In this document: piece after piece, positions 47,777-59,367 of the stretch
Layout: each line of letters begins with the position of its first letter
Numbering within the stretch: position 1 is the first letter of the stretch
DNA from: Chelativorans sp. YIM 93263
GTDB lineage: Bacteria > Pseudomonadota > Alphaproteobacteria > Rhizobiales > Rhizobiaceae
Length of the DNA stretch: 64,000 nucleotides
NCBI RefSeq assembly: GCF_028767125.1
Contig: NZ_JAKCWP010000001.1
Location: forward strand, 372,001-436,000
Direction of reading: 5' to 3'
Position numbers and translations under genes: made by a program
Notes under the pieces: model-generated
The model's database searches: none
Seen by the model: only the letters and a program-made list of their open reading frames with translations
What the model was told of the DNA's origin: nothing

Positions 47777-48657
47777 CAAGCCGCCCCTTCTTGTTGACGC
47801 TCCCACCGGCCCGTTTCGGGATCGAAACGACCCGCAAACTCCCATTCGGCCGGACCGGTCATGATAACGTGGTCATCCTCGCGCCAGAGAAGATCGAGCG
47901 GACCGCCTGGAACGGTGACCGTGACATGCCGCCCCGTGCGCTTGGTCCGCGCACCGCAAACCGCCGTAGCACACGCGGCCGAGCCGCAGGCGCGGGTGAG
48001 CCCAGCGCCTCGCTCCCATGTGCGGATCGTGATCGCGGTGTCGGATGTCACCCGGGCAATAGTGATGTTGGCGCGCTCGGGAAAGATCGGGTGGTTCTCC
48101 AAAAGCGGGCCGAAGCGCTCCAGGTCGTAAGTGTCGACGTCATCATCCACCCAGAAGACCGCATGGGGATTGCCCATAGAAACGACGGAAGGCGAGTGCA
48201 GGACTGGCGCGTCGATGGGCCCCGCCTGCAACTCGATCTGGCGAGTGTCGCGGAACTCTTCCGCCAGTGGGATATCCTGCCACTCGAAACGCGGCCGGCC
48301 CATATCCACGGAGATCGAACCGTCGTCATGCTCCTCGGCACTGACAACACCGGCCCTTGTCTCGAACGTAAACGCGCGCCGGCCGGTTTCGGCGGCCAGC
48401 GCCTGGACCACACAACGCGTTCCGTTGCCGCAGGCTTGCGCCCGGCTGCCGTCGGAATTCAGAATTTCGATATACTGGTGGGTGCCGGCGAGCCGGGGGT
48501 CGTGAATCGCCATGATCTGGTCGAAACGGGTGGCGGGATCGGCGTTGAGCGCAAGCGCTGCTTCGGCGGTGACATGATCTGTCCGCCCGCGCATATCGGC
48601 AACGATGATAGCGTTGCCGAGGCCATTCATCTTCGCAAAAGCTGCCTGCTCGGCCAT
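47776..48657 (-). CDS. dapF: Diaminopimelate epimerase
   Basis: The 293-aa product interconverts LL- and meso-diaminopimelate for lysine and peptidoglycan. Both catalytic cysteines lie in ACGNGTRC (about 84-91) and [12 protein letters not shown] (about 228). [15 protein letters not shown] marks the N-terminus; the start at 48657 agrees with it. The longer open frame (to 48768) lacks support. It is the first gene of dapF-mtaB-ftsY-yciB. Confidence 0.96.
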   Translation of the reverse strand: MAEQAAFAKMNGLGNAIIVADMRGRTDHVTAEAALALNADPATRFDQIMAIHDPRLAGTHQYIEILNSDGSRAQACGNGTRCVVQALAAETGRRAFTFETRAGVVSAEEHDDGSISVDMGRPRFEWQDIPLAEEFRDTRQIELQAGPIDAPVLHSPSVVSMGNPHAVFWVDDDVDTYDLERFGPLLENHPIFPERANITIARVTSDTAITIRTWERGAGLTRACGSAACATAVCGARTKRTGRHVTVTVPGGPLDLLWREDDHVIMTGPAEWEFAGRFDPETGRWERQQEGAA

Positions 48658-48739
48658 ATGGCTCCAGTCCCTTGGAATTCTGGCGCCTATATGGCCGATG
48701 ATGCAACGAATTACCAGTGGAAGCGGGAAATCGCCATGT

Positions 48740-48901
48740 TCAGACGATAGCCACGAGACCGACGACAACCAGCAGGAAAATGACCAGGACGATTCCGATG
48801 AGTATTTTGGCGCCCGTCATAGCCGCGCCCGCCAGGCTGTTTAGGCCCAGCAGTCCGGCAATAGCGGCAACGATGAGCAAAATGATGATCCATTTGATCA
48901 T
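48740..48901 (-). CDS. DUF1328 small membrane protein (53 aa)
   Basis: The 53-aa product has two membrane helices (about 3-20 and 31-51) around [13 protein letters not shown], the DUF1328 pattern. Homologs are stress-induced. An SD GGAGA sits six bases before the ATG, and an EcfG-type promoter (GGAAC-N16-CGTT) lies upstream at 48934-48958, which fits a general-stress gene. It ends 82 bp before dapF on the same strand. Function unknown. Confidence 0.87.
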   Translation of the reverse strand: MIKWIIILLIVAAIAGLLGLNSLAGAAMTGAKILIGIVLVIFLLVVVGLVAIV

Positions 48902-48933
48902 TTCATTCTCCGGCAGCAGAACAGATGCAGGCT

Positions 48934-48958
48934 AACGCGGCACTCAGACGCGTGTTCC
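48934..48958 (-). promoter_or_regulatory. EcfG (general stress sigma) promoter of the DUF1328 gene
   Basis: On the minus strand GGAAC and CGTT are separated by 16 bases, which is the canonical alphaproteobacterial EcfG promoter. The CGTT ends about 32 bases before the DUF1328 ATG, leaving a short leader. Confidence 0.8.
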
Positions 48959-49105
48959 CTCCTATCACGCTTTGCCCCAAGGTGATTTTCCCTATGGAAA
49001 CTGGTTCTTAACCATACTTCTATGTGATACGCTTTCGCGAACGGCAATAAGAGACGTATTCGATTACTGCTCGGGGACGGGTGATATGCCAACAGGGAGA
49101 TCAAC

Positions 49106-49639
49106 ATGCCGCAGCCGAAATTTGCTGCTCTAGCTGTTTCACTCCTGGTAGTCGCTTTAGCAGGCTGCCAGTCCAACCGCTTCAATCCACCGCCTCAGCA
49201 AAGCGCACCCCCTCCGCTGACGCCTGCACCGTCCGGTACGGTGACGGGCAACCAGCTGCCGCCGCCTTCCGCGCCCTCTGATCAAAGCCAGTTCCCGGAC
49301 GCACCGGGTAACGACCAGATGGCTGCACTCGACCCCTCGGTGGGGACAGATACCGGTGGGGAGGTCAGCCAGAACAGCCTGCTCGGCTCCTGGAACGTAC
49401 AATCCCAGGGTAGCTCCTGCCAGATGTTCCTTACCTTGACCAAGTACGGTGATTCCTCGCGCGGCGGCACGCGCGGCTGCAGCAACGAACTCGCCGACAT
49501 GCGCAGCTGGGAGCTTGCCGGCCGTCAGGTGGTGGTCTATGACGACTCCGGCAACAGGCTTGCGCAGTTCTCTCCCGGCGGCGATCAGCGTTTCAACGGA
49601 CAAACGACGAATGGAGTCCCCGTTTCCCTCTCCCGCTGA
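49106..49639 (+). CDS. omp19: Omp19-like outer membrane lipoprotein (AprI/Inh inhibitor fold)
   Basis: The 177-aa product has a lipoprotein signal ending VALAGC (lipid Cys near 21), a proline-rich linker (about 25-85), and a C-terminal beta-barrel domain of the AprI/Inh protease-inhibitor family (about 90-177). It matches Brucella Omp19 closely in pattern, for example YDDSGNRLAQFSPGG and GQTTNGVPVSLSR at the end. In Brucella it is a surface lipoprotein that inhibits host proteases; here only the fold is established. GGGAG is at good SD spacing. Confidence 0.88.
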   Translation: MPQPKFAALAVSLLVVALAGCQSNRFNPPPQQSAPPPLTPAPSGTVTGNQLPPPSAPSDQSQFPDAPGNDQMAALDPSVGTDTGGEVSQNSLLGSWNVQSQGSSCQMFLTLTKYGDSSRGGTRGCSNELADMRSWELAGRQVVVYDDSGNRLAQFSPGGDQRFNGQTTNGVPVSLSR

Positions 49640-49711
49640 TTGTCACAGGGCAACCAAGGCGCCTTTCATCTTTTATTTGATCCACTCTCGGCCGCCGGTC
49701 CGGTCTCGTTC

Positions 49712-50869
49712 ATGTCGCTGCGCCACGGTTTCGTGATTCACCCGTCCGTTGCGCAACGTTACGCGCATCAGGTCGAGACCGGTGCGCTGAAGCACGATGC
49801 AGCGCAGGAGAAGATCGCCGCCGCGCTCGACGATTTGATCGCCCGCATTGAGGATCGCCGGCTGGCGCGCAAGTCGAGCGCGCTCGGCTGGTTTTTCGCC
49901 AAACGCCGCCGGGACCGCGCGCCGGTCAATGGGCTTTATATCCACGGCGGCGTCGGCCGCGGCAAAACCATGCTCATGGACTTCTTCTTCGAGCTGGTAC
50001 AGGTGCGCCGTAAGCGGCGCACGCATTTCAACGATTTCATGGCCGACGTTCACGATCGCGTGACCCGTCACCGCGAAGCACTGAAAAATGGCGAGGCGCG
50101 GGGAACGGATCCGATTCCGCCGGTCGCAGCCGAGCTGGCGCGCGAGGCCTGGGTGCTGTGTTTCGACGAGTTCTCGGTCACCGACATCGCCGACGCGATG
50201 GTCCTCTCGCGCCTGTTTTCCGCCTTGTTCGCGGAGGGTGTCGTGCTCGTGGCGACCTCCAATGTTGCGCCGGACGATCTTTACAAGGATGGTCTAAACC
50301 GGGGTCTGTTCGAACCGTTCATCGGGATCCTTAAGGCACATGCGGATATTCTGCACCTGGGTGCGGAGACGGATTACCGGCTGGAAAAACTCGACCGGCT
50401 CCCGGTCTACATGACGCCGCCTGGCCGCGAGACGGACCGGCGGATGGATGAAGCGTGGCGCACTGTCACTGCCGGACGTGACGCCGAGGAGACAATGCTG
50501 AAGGTGAAAGGACGCAAGGTCACTGTGCCCAACGCGGTGGACCGCGCGGCCAGGTTCACCTTTGACGATCTGTGCCGCAAGCCGCTCGGAGCGCGTGATT
50601 TCCTGGCGATCGCCGATTGCTTCGATACAATTTTCATTGATCACGTTCCCGTGATGACGCGGGATCAGCGCAACGAGGCGAAGCGCTTCATTCTACTGAT
50701 CGACACGCTTTACGATCATCGCATTCGCCTGTTCCTGTCTGCCGAAGCGGGGCCCGACGGGCTTTATAACGGAACGGGAACCGAGGCCTTTGAGTTCGAT
50801 CGGACGGCCTCCCGTTTGATCGAGATGCAGAGCCATGAATGGTCGCATCGAACCGACAACAAGACATAA
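49712..50869 (+). CDS. zapE: Cell division ATPase ZapE (AFG1 family)
   Basis: The 385-aa product is an AFG1/LACE1-type ATPase: P-loop GGVGRGKTMLMD near 77-88, Walker B LCFDEFSVTD near 149, and DRAARFTFDDLC. ZapE acts on FtsZ rings during division. The start at 49712 (MSLRHGFVIHPSVAQRY) is preferred; the frame could also open from a TTG at 49640, directly after the omp19 stop. No clear SD is visible. Confidence 0.93.
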   Translation: MSLRHGFVIHPSVAQRYAHQVETGALKHDAAQEKIAAALDDLIARIEDRRLARKSSALGWFFAKRRRDRAPVNGLYIHGGVGRGKTMLMDFFFELVQVRRKRRTHFNDFMADVHDRVTRHREALKNGEARGTDPIPPVAAELAREAWVLCFDEFSVTDIADAMVLSRLFSALFAEGVVLVATSNVAPDDLYKDGLNRGLFEPFIGILKAHADILHLGAETDYRLEKLDRLPVYMTPPGRETDRRMDEAWRTVTAGRDAEETMLKVKGRKVTVPNAVDRAARFTFDDLCRKPLGARDFLAIADCFDTIFIDHVPVMTRDQRNEAKRFILLIDTLYDHRIRLFLSAEAGPDGLYNGTGTEAFEFDRTASRLIEMQSHEWSHRTDNKT

Positions 50870-52047
<1,178 letters not shown>

Positions 52048-52060
52048 GAGCCCGCGGCCC

Positions 52061-53257
52061 ATGAACATCCACGAGTATCAGGCCAAGCAACTCCTGAAAG
52101 GCTATGGTGCTCCGGTCGCCGATGGCGTCGCCATTTTCAAGCCGGAGGAGGCCGAAGCGGCAGCCCGGAAACTGCCCGGTCCGCTTTACGTCGTAAAAAG
52201 CCAGATCCACGCGGGCGGACGCGGGAAAGGCAAATTCAAGGAGCTCGGACCCGACGCCAAGGGCGGCGTGCGTCTCGCCAAATCGATCGAGGAGGTCGTC
52301 GCCAACGCGGGCGAGATGCTGGGCAACACGCTTGTCACCAAGCAGACCGGCCCCGAAGGAAAGCAGGTCGGCCGCCTCTACATCGAGGATGGCGCGGACA
52401 TCGACCGCGAGCTTTATCTTTCCATTCTCATCGACCGGACGGTCGGACGTCCTGCCTTTGTCGTTTCCACCGAGGGCGGTATGGATATCGAGGCGGTCGC
52501 CGAAGAAACGCCAGACAAGATCCTGACGCTGGCCATCGACCCGGAGAAGGGTGTCACGAGCGATGATGTGGCCAAGCTCAATGCCGCGCTGAAACTCGAA
52601 GGCGATGCGGCAAAGGATGGCGAGGCGCTGTTCCCGGTGCTCTACAAGGCGTTCACCGACAAGGACATGAGCCTTCTCGAGGTAAACCCGCTCATCGTCA
52701 TGGAGAACGGGCGGCTTCGCGTGCTCGACGCGAAGGTCTCCTTCGACAGCAATGCGCTCTTCCGGCACGACGAACTGGTCGAGCTGCGCGATACCTCGGA
52801 GGAGAACGAGAAGGAAATCGAGGCGTCCAAGCATGACCTTGCCTATATCGCGCTTGACGGCGATATCGGCTGCATGGTCAACGGCGCGGGTCTGGCCATG
52901 GCGACCATGGACATCATCAAGCTCTATGGCGCCGAGCCGGCGAACTTTCTCGATGTTGGCGGCGGAGCTTCGAAGGAAAAGGTCACCGCCGCATTCAAGA
53001 TCATCACCGCCGACCCGAACGTGAAGGGTATTCTCGTCAACATTTTCGGCGGCATCATGCGTTGCGACGTTATTGCCGAGGGTGTGATCGCCGCGGTCAA
53101 GGAAGTGGGGCTCAAGGTGCCACTGGTTGTCCGGTTGGAGGGCACGAACGTCGAGACCGGCAAGAAGATCATTTCCGACAGCGATCTCAACGTCATTTCG
53201 GCCGACGACCTGGATGATGCGGCGCGCAAGATCGTCGAGGCCGTGAAAGGAACTTGA
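52061..53257 (+). CDS. sucC: Succinyl-CoA synthetase beta subunit
   Basis: The 398-aa product is the ATP-grasp subunit: [22 protein letters not shown] at the start, the nucleotide-binding [30 protein letters not shown], and [15 protein letters not shown] near 330. It pairs with SucD in succinyl-CoA hydrolysis coupled to NTP synthesis. A cupin gene starts four bases after its stop and separates it from sucD, which is not the usual arrangement. Confidence 0.97.
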   Translation: MNIHEYQAKQLLKGYGAPVADGVAIFKPEEAEAAARKLPGPLYVVKSQIHAGGRGKGKFKELGPDAKGGVRLAKSIEEVVANAGEMLGNTLVTKQTGPEGKQVGRLYIEDGADIDRELYLSILIDRTVGRPAFVVSTEGGMDIEAVAEETPDKILTLAIDPEKGVTSDDVAKLNAALKLEGDAAKDGEALFPVLYKAFTDKDMSLLEVNPLIVMENGRLRVLDAKVSFDSNALFRHDELVELRDTSEENEKEIEASKHDLAYIALDGDIGCMVNGAGLAMATMDIIKLYGAEPANFLDVGGGASKEKVTAAFKIITADPNVKGILVNIFGGIMRCDVIAEGVIAAVKEVGLKVPLVVRLEGTNVETGKKIISDSDLNVISADDLDDAARKIVEAVKGT

Positions 53258-53261
53258 ACCG

Positions 53262-53633
53262 GTGCCACCGCGCAAGATCAATCTGTTGGAGGCGGCCGAC
53301 CGCCGGATCGATAAGGTGTTCGACCCGCATGTTGCCGGCGATGTGAACGATTCGCAGGTCAAGCTCGCCAAACTCGGTGAGACATTCGACTGGCACGCAC
53401 ATGAAAATGAGGACGAGGCGTTTTTGGTTCTGCGCGGGCGCATAGCCATCGACTTTCGCGATGGTTCGCTCGAGCTCGGCGAGGGCGAATTCACCGTTGT
53501 TCCCAAAACGGTCGAGCATCGGCCCCGGTCGCTGACCGCCGAGCCAGTCGTCCTCATGTTCGAACCCGCAACAACCCTGAATACCGGCAACGCAGCGAGC
53601 GATCTGACCGTTGCCGAGCTGAAGCGGCTGTAG
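53262..53633 (+). CDS. Cupin-domain protein inserted between sucC and sucD
   Basis: The 123-aa product is a small single-domain cupin: [29 protein letters not shown] contains the HxH and Glu of cupin motif 1, and VPKTVEHRP the His of motif 2. The fold therefore keeps metal ligands. The start is GTG; the gaps to sucC and sucD are four and eight bases, so it is tightly embedded in the operon. Whether it affects CoA synthetase, carbohydrate or another pathway is unknown. Base composition is not visibly different from its neighbours. Confidence 0.88.
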   Translation: MPPRKINLLEAADRRIDKVFDPHVAGDVNDSQVKLAKLGETFDWHAHENEDEAFLVLRGRIAIDFRDGSLELGEGEFTVVPKTVEHRPRSLTAEPVVLMFEPATTLNTGNAASDLTVAELKRL

Positions 53634-53641
53634 GAGAAAGA

Positions 53642-54553
53642 ATGTCCATTCTCGTCAACAATGACACCAAGGTTCTCGTCCAGGGACTGACGGGCAAGAC
53701 CGGTACCTTTCACACGGAACAGGCGCTTGCCTACCACGGCACGAAGATGGTTGGCGGCGTTCACCCGAAGAAAGGTGGCGAGACCTGGGCGGGCAACGTC
53801 AACGGCGAGACGGCCGAACTGCCCATTTTCGCCAGTGTCGCGGAGGGGAGGGAAAAGACGGGTGCGAACGCCTCCGTCATCTATGTCCCCCCGGCGGGCG
53901 CCGGTGCCGCCATTATCGAGGCGATCGAAGCGGAAGTTCCGCTGATTGTCTGCATCACGGAAGGCATTCCGGTGATGGACATGGTCAAGGTGAAGGCCCG
54001 GCTGGAAAAGTCGAATTCCCGGCTGGTGGGCCCGAATTGCCCCGGCGTACTGACCCCGGAGGAATGCAAGATCGGGATCATGCCGGGCAACATTTTCAAG
54101 AAAGGCTCGGTGGGCGTTGTCTCCCGTTCCGGCACGCTGACCTATGAGGCCGTGTTTCAGACCACGAATGAAGGCCTCGGCCAAACCACTGCGGTTGGTA
54201 TCGGCGGCGATCCGGTCAAGGGAACTGAGTTCATCGATATCCTGGAAATGTTCCTGGCCGATGAGGAAACCGAATCCATCATCATGATCGGCGAGATTGG
54301 CGGCTCGGCGGAGGAGGAAGCCGCTCAGTTCCTCCTCGATGAGGCGAAGAAGGGCAGAAGCAAACCTGCCGCTGGCTTCATCGCCGGGCGAACCGCGCCT
54401 CCGGGACGCACCATGGGCCACGCGGGCGCAGTGATTTCAGGCGGCAAAGGCGGTGCCGAGGACAAGATCGAAGCCATGGAGCGTGCCGGGATCAGGATTT
54501 CACCCTCGCCGGCGCGGGTGGGCACGACATTGGTCGAAGCGATCAAAGGCTGA
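53642..54553 (+). CDS. sucD: Succinyl-CoA synthetase alpha subunit
   Basis: The 303-aa product carries the phosphorylated histidine ([14 protein letters not shown], near 250) and the CoA-binding Rossmann part ([31 protein letters not shown]). [20 protein letters not shown] is the family signature. Eight bases follow the cupin stop. A 120-bp gap with an imperfect hairpin separates it from sucA. Confidence 0.97.
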   Translation: MSILVNNDTKVLVQGLTGKTGTFHTEQALAYHGTKMVGGVHPKKGGETWAGNVNGETAELPIFASVAEGREKTGANASVIYVPPAGAGAAIIEAIEAEVPLIVCITEGIPVMDMVKVKARLEKSNSRLVGPNCPGVLTPEECKIGIMPGNIFKKGSVGVVSRSGTLTYEAVFQTTNEGLGQTTAVGIGGDPVKGTEFIDILEMFLADEETESIIMIGEIGGSAEEEAAQFLLDEAKKGRSKPAAGFIAGRTAPPGRTMGHAGAVISGGKGGAEDKIEAMERAGIRISPSPARVGTTLVEAIKG

Positions 54554-54567
54554 ACGCGTATAGGGAG

Positions 54568-54624
54568 TAGCGGATAGCGATATTAAATTCTTCCGCAATC
54601 GGGCGGAGCCCTCGCTATTCGCCA
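54568..54624. repeat. Imperfect long hairpin between sucD and sucA
   Basis: TAGCGGATAGCGA and TCGCTATTCGCCA are reverse complements except for two bases, separated by 31 bases with an inner TTCCGC/GCGGAG pair. It may be an extragenic repeat or an RNA processing or attenuation structure that separates sucCD from sucAB expression. Confidence 0.5.
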
Positions 54625-54673
54625 TTTCTAATTCGCTCTGAACAAGGAGACGGGGGCGCCCCGGACGAAATAG

Positions 54674-57661
54674 ATGGCACGGCACGATCAGGCCAACGAC
54701 GAATTCTCCCTGACATCCTTTCTTTATGGCGGAAACGCCGCCTACATCGAGGAACTCTACGCCGACTATGAAACAGATCCGGAGTCGGTAGATCCCGATT
54801 GGCGGGCCTATTTCAGCCAGCTCAAGGACAATGCAGCGGATGTGAAGAAGAACGCCGCCGGCGCGTCCTGGAAGAAGAAGGGGTGGCCGGAAACGGCCAA
54901 TGGAGAGCTCGTCTCCGCACTCGACGGCGACTGGGGAGCCCTCGACACGCACTTCGACGGGAAGATCAAGGAAAAGGCCCAAAAGGCCGGCGTCGAACTC
55001 AACGAGGCGGAACTGCGCCGCGCCACGCGTGATTCCATACGTGCGATCATGATGATTCGCGCCTATCGCATGCGCGGCCACCTGCACGCGGATCTCGATC
55101 CGCTGGGCATTGCCAACCCGCTGGAGGACTATAACGAGCTTTCGCCGGAAGCTTACGGGTTTACCGAAGCGGATCTCGATCGCCCCATCTTCATCGATAA
55201 CGTTCTAGGGCTCGAGACCGCCACGGTCCGCGAAATGCTGGGAATTCTGAGGCGGACCTATTGTTCGACGCTGGGCGTTGAGTTCATGCATATCTCCAAC
55301 CCCGATGAGAAAGCGTGGATACAGGCGCGCATCGAGGGGCCGGACAAGGGTGTCACCTTCACCGCCAATGGCAAGAAAGCCATTCTTCAAAAGCTGATCG
55401 AGGCGGAAGGCTTCGAAAAGTACATCGACGTAAAGTACAAGGGAACCAAGCGCTTCGGCCTCGATGGCAGCGAATCGCTCATCCCTGCCCTTGAACAGAT
55501 CATCAAGCGCGGCGGGCAGCTCGGCCTCAAAGAGATCGTGCTCGGGATGGCCCACCGCGGCCGGCTCAATGTGCTCTCCCAGGTGATGGGCAAGCCGCAC
55601 CGCGCCATTTTTCACGAGTTCAAGGGTGGCTCCTTCACCCCCGACGATGTTGAAGGCTCCGGGGATGTGAAATACCATCTCGGCGCCTCCTCCGACCGCG
55701 AGTTCGACGGCAACACGGTGCACTTGTCCCTGACAGCCAATCCATCGCATCTGGAGATCGTCAATCCCGTGGTCATGGGCAAGGCGCGCGCCAAGCAGGA
55801 CCAGGTGTTTGGCCGAACGCGCGAGGAGATCGTGCCGCTGCCCGACCGCGCCAAGGTCATGCCGCTGCTCCTCCACGGCGACGCGGCCTTCGCCGGCCAG
55901 GGCGTGGTTGCCGAGTGCTTCGGCCTGTCGGGCCTGCGCGGCCATCGTGTGGCGGGAACCGTGCACTTCATCATCAACAATCAGATCGGCTTTACCACCA
56001 ATCCGCGCTTTTCGCGCTCTTCGCCCTACCCTTCCGATGTGGCGAAGATGATAGAGGCGCCGATCTTTCATGTGAACGGCGACGATCCGGAGGCGGTCGT
56101 CTATGCAGCGAAGATCGCGACCGAATTCCGGATGAAATTCCAGAAGCCGGTGGTCATCGACATGTTCTGTTACCGCCGCTTTGGTCACAATGAGGGCGAC
56201 GAGCCGGCCTTCACGCAGCCGGTCATGTACCATAAGATCCGCTCACACCCGACGACGATCGAGCTGTATTCGAAGAAGCTGATCGAGGAAGGGCTCGTCT
56301 CGCAGGATGAAGCCGACCAGATGAAGGCCGACTGGCGCGCTCATTTGGAAGCCGAGTTCGAGGCCGGTCAGGCCTATAGACCCAACAAGGCCGACTGGCT
56401 GGATGGCGCCTGGTCGGGCCTCAGAAAGGCTGGGAACGAAGACGAGCAGCGCCGCGGCAAGACGGCCGTGCCGGTCAAGACGCTGAAGGAAATCGGCAGG
56501 AAACTGGCGGAACTTCCGGAGGATTTCGAGGCTCATAGGACCATCCAGCGATTCCTCACCAATCGCAAGAAAATGATAGATTCGGGCGAGGGTATCGACT
56601 GGGCCACCGCCGAGGCCCTGGCCTTCGGATCCATACTGCTAGAAGGCAACCCAGTTCGCCTCTCCGGCCAGGATTCCGAGCGCGGAACCTTCTCCCAGCG
56701 CCACTCGGTTCTTTTCAACCAGACAGACGGCAGCCGTTTTATCCCGCTCAACAATCTCGGGCCCCAGCAGGCCTTCTATGAAGTCATCAACTCGATGCTC
56801 TCGGAAGAGGCGGTGCTCGGCTTTGAATACGGGTTCTCCCTGGCCGAGCCGCGCGCATTGACGCTGTGGGAAGCACAGTTCGGCGATTTCGCCAATGGTG
56901 CACAGGTCGTCTTCGACCAGTTCATTTCCTCAGGGGAGCGGAAATGGCTGCGCATGTCCGGCCTCGTCTGCCTGTTGCCGCATGGCTATGAGGGCCAGGG
57001 GCCGGAGCACTCCTCAGCCCGGCTGGAACGGTTCCTGCAGATGTGCGCTGAAGACAATATGCAGGTGGCCAACTGCACCACGCCAGCCAATTATTTCCAT
57101 GTCCTCCGCCGGCAATTGAAGCGCGACTTCCGCAAGCCGCTCATACTCATGACGCCGAAGTCTCTCTTGCGTCACAAGCGAGCGGTCTCGACGCTTTCGG
57201 AGATGTCAGGCGAAAGCTCTTTTCATCGGCTTCTGTGGGACGATGCCGAACACCTGAAAGACCAGAAGATCAAGCTCGCCAAAGATTCGAAGATCCGCCG
57301 GGTCGTCCTGTGCTCCGGCAAAGTCTATTACGATCTTTACGAGGAGCGCGAAAAGCGCGGCATCGACGACATCTACATCTTGCGGGTGGAACAGCTTTAT
57401 CCCTTCCCGGCCAAGGCGCTGATCAACGAGCTCTCCCGCTTCAAGAATGCCGAGATGGTCTGGTGCCAGGAAGAACCCAAGAACATGGGAGCCTGGTCCT
57501 TTATCGATCCCTATCTTGAATGGGTGTTGCAGCACATCGACGCCAAGCACAAGCGCGTGCGCTATGTCGGCCGGCCAGCCGCCGCATCGCCCGCCACCGG
57601 CCTGATGTCGAAACATTTAGAGCAGCTCGCGGCTTTCCTCGAAGATGCGCTGGGCAGCTGA
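54674..57661 (+). CDS. sucA: 2-oxoglutarate dehydrogenase E1 component
   Basis: The 995-aa product decarboxylates 2-oxoglutarate with thiamine diphosphate. SLTSFLYGGNAAYIEELYADYETDPESVDPDW at the N-terminus is the E1o peripheral helix that docks on E2. LGMAHRGRLNVLSQVMGKP, the GDAAFAGQGVV ThDP region, and the C-terminal EEPKNMGAWSFIDPYLEW are all conserved. It is encoded directly before odhB; 42 bases separate them. Confidence 0.97.
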   Translation: MARHDQANDEFSLTSFLYGGNAAYIEELYADYETDPESVDPDWRAYFSQLKDNAADVKKNAAGASWKKKGWPETANGELVSALDGDWGALDTHFDGKIKEKAQKAGVELNEAELRRATRDSIRAIMMIRAYRMRGHLHADLDPLGIANPLEDYNELSPEAYGFTEADLDRPIFIDNVLGLETATVREMLGILRRTYCSTLGVEFMHISNPDEKAWIQARIEGPDKGVTFTANGKKAILQKLIEAEGFEKYIDVKYKGTKRFGLDGSESLIPALEQIIKRGGQLGLKEIVLGMAHRGRLNVLSQVMGKPHRAIFHEFKGGSFTPDDVEGSGDVKYHLGASSDREFDGNTVHLSLTANPSHLEIVNPVVMGKARAKQDQVFGRTREEIVPLPDRAKVMPLLLHGDAAFAGQGVVAECFGLSGLRGHRVAGTVHFIINNQIGFTTNPRFSRSSPYPSDVAKMIEAPIFHVNGDDPEAVVYAAKIATEFRMKFQKPVVIDMFCYRRFGHNEGDEPAFTQPVMYHKIRSHPTTIELYSKKLIEEGLVSQDEADQMKADWRAHLEAEFEAGQAYRPNKADWLDGAWSGLRKAGNEDEQRRGKTAVPVKTLKEIGRKLAELPEDFEAHRTIQRFLTNRKKMIDSGEGIDWATAEALAFGSILLEGNPVRLSGQDSERGTFSQRHSVLFNQTDGSRFIPLNNLGPQQAFYEVINSMLSEEAVLGFEYGFSLAEPRALTLWEAQFGDFANGAQVVFDQFISSGERKWLRMSGLVCLLPHGYEGQGPEHSSARLERFLQMCAEDNMQVANCTTPANYFHVLRRQLKRDFRKPLILMTPKSLLRHKRAVSTLSEMSGESSFHRLLWDDAEHLKDQKIKLAKDSKIRRVVLCSGKVYYDLYEEREKRGIDDIYILRVEQLYPFPAKALINELSRFKNAEMVWCQEEPKNMGAWSFIDPYLEWVLQHIDAKHKRVRYVGRPAAASPATGLMSKHLEQLAAFLEDALGS

Positions 57662-57703
57662 TTGACGCTTACAACCTACCGATAGAACCAACGGAACATG
57701 ACC

Positions 57704-59320
57704 ATGGCTACCGAAATCCGCGTTCCCACTCTTGGCGAATCCGTCACCGAGGCAACCATCGGCCGCTGGTTCAAGAAGGTTGGCGACACTATCGCTACCG
57801 ACGAGCCTCTGGTCGAATTGGAAACCGACAAGGTGACCGTCGAGGTGCCTGCTCCCGCTTCCGGAACACTGCAGGAAATTGCCGTCGAAGAAGGTGAAAC
57901 GGTCGAGGTCGACGCACTGCTCGGCTCGATTGGAGAGGGCGAAGGCAAGGTTGCAGCTCAGCCGCAAAAGGCAAAGCAACCCGCCAAAACCGAAGAGCCC
58001 GCCGGCGAGGACAAGCAATCCGCCTCCAAGAAAGCAGCACCGGCCGGCGTTAAGCTGGTCGACGTCAACGTTCCTTCCGCCGGCGAATCCGTTACCGAGG
58101 CAGGGGTCGGTGAGGTCTACAAGCAGGTGGGCGACACGGTGAACGCCGACGAAGCGATCCTGGAGCTTGAAACGGATAAGGCGGCCCAGGAGGTGATGGC
58201 GCCGGTAAGCGGCGTGATCCGTGAACTTGCGGTGAAAAGCGGCGATGAGGTTCAGGTCGGCGCACTTCTCGCGCGCATTGAGGAAGGCGCCGAAGCTGAC
58301 GCTGAAGCGCCTAAGCCTGGTGCGGCCGCGCAGGCTGCCGATGTAGCGGGCGGAGAATCCGTGCGCGAAGCCGAGGAAAAGACCGCGAATATCGGCGGCG
58401 AGCCCCCAATCCGTGAACGCGGGCGTCCGCCAGCACCTTCTGCCGCCAAGCTAATGAAGGAACGCGTGTTGAAGGAATCGGATATTCAAGGTACCGGCAA
58501 GGAAGGGCAGATCCTGAAAGGTGATGTTCTGACTGCACCGGAGCGCGGCGCGCCCAGCGAGCCAGCCGAAACTCCGCAGGTGCCGAAGGCGGCCCGTGCG
58601 CCCAATCCCGATAAAGACGAGCCGCGCGAAGAACGCGTGAAAATGACCCGCCTGCGCCAGACGATCGCCCGGCGCCTCAAGGATGCGCAACAGACGGCGG
58701 CCATGCTCACCACCTTCAACGAGGTGGACATGACCGCGGTTATGGATCTGCGCAAGAGATACAAGGACCTGTTCGAGAAAAAGCATGGCGTGAAGCTTGG
58801 CTTCATGGGCTTCTTCACCAAAGCCGTGTGCCATGCGTTGCACGAGCTGCCGGCCGTCAACGCGGAGATCGACGGTACTGACATTATTTACAAGAACTTC
58901 TGCCATATTGGTGTTGCCGTCGGGACCGAGAAAGGGCTGGTGGTGCCGGTCGTGCGTGATGCTGACCGGATGTCCATCGCCGAAGTTGAAAAGGAGATCG
59001 GCCGGCTGGGCGCGGCGGCCCGCGATGGCAAGCTCTCTATGGCGGACATGCAGGGTGGAACCTTCACCATTTCCAATGGCGGTGTTTACGGCTCGCTCAT
59101 GTCGACGCCGATCCTCAATGCTCCGCAATCGGGCATTCTGGGTATGCACAAGATCCAGGAGCGTCCAATGGCGGTCGGCGGCGAAATCAAGATCCGTCCC
59201 ATGATGTATCTGGCGCTGTCCTATGACCACCGCATTGTCGACGGCAAGGAAGCCGTCACCTTCCTGGTCCGCATAAAGGACGTTCTGGAGGATCCCGAGC
59301 GCTTGGTACTCGATCTCTAG
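57704..59320 (+). CDS. odhB: 2-oxoglutarate dehydrogenase E2 (dihydrolipoyl succinyltransferase) with two lipoyl domains
   Basis: The 538-aa product passes succinyl groups to CoA. Unlike the usual single-lipoyl E2o (about 400-430 aa), it has two lipoyl domains: one at about 1-78 with ETDKVTVEV (lipoyl Lys 43), and one at about 117-195 with ETDKAAQEV (Lys near 159), joined by a Lys/Ala/Pro linker. Next come a peripheral subunit-binding domain (about 245-285) and the catalytic domain with HRIVDG (His near 510). The start at 57704 is chosen over 57698; both are in frame. The first lipoyl domain looks typical for E2o and the second somewhat diverged. Confidence 0.94.
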   Translation: MATEIRVPTLGESVTEATIGRWFKKVGDTIATDEPLVELETDKVTVEVPAPASGTLQEIAVEEGETVEVDALLGSIGEGEGKVAAQPQKAKQPAKTEEPAGEDKQSASKKAAPAGVKLVDVNVPSAGESVTEAGVGEVYKQVGDTVNADEAILELETDKAAQEVMAPVSGVIRELAVKSGDEVQVGALLARIEEGAEADAEAPKPGAAAQAADVAGGESVREAEEKTANIGGEPPIRERGRPPAPSAAKLMKERVLKESDIQGTGKEGQILKGDVLTAPERGAPSEPAETPQVPKAARAPNPDKDEPREERVKMTRLRQTIARRLKDAQQTAAMLTTFNEVDMTAVMDLRKRYKDLFEKKHGVKLGFMGFFTKAVCHALHELPAVNAEIDGTDIIYKNFCHIGVAVGTEKGLVVPVVRDADRMSIAEVEKEIGRLGAAARDGKLSMADMQGGTFTISNGGVYGSLMSTPILNAPQSGILGMHKIQERPMAVGGEIKIRPMMYLALSYDHRIVDGKEAVTFLVRIKDVLEDPERLVLDL

Positions 59321-59367
59321 GAACCGGCAGCAAGGCAGCTGCAAACCGGACGGCTCCAAGGAAACCG

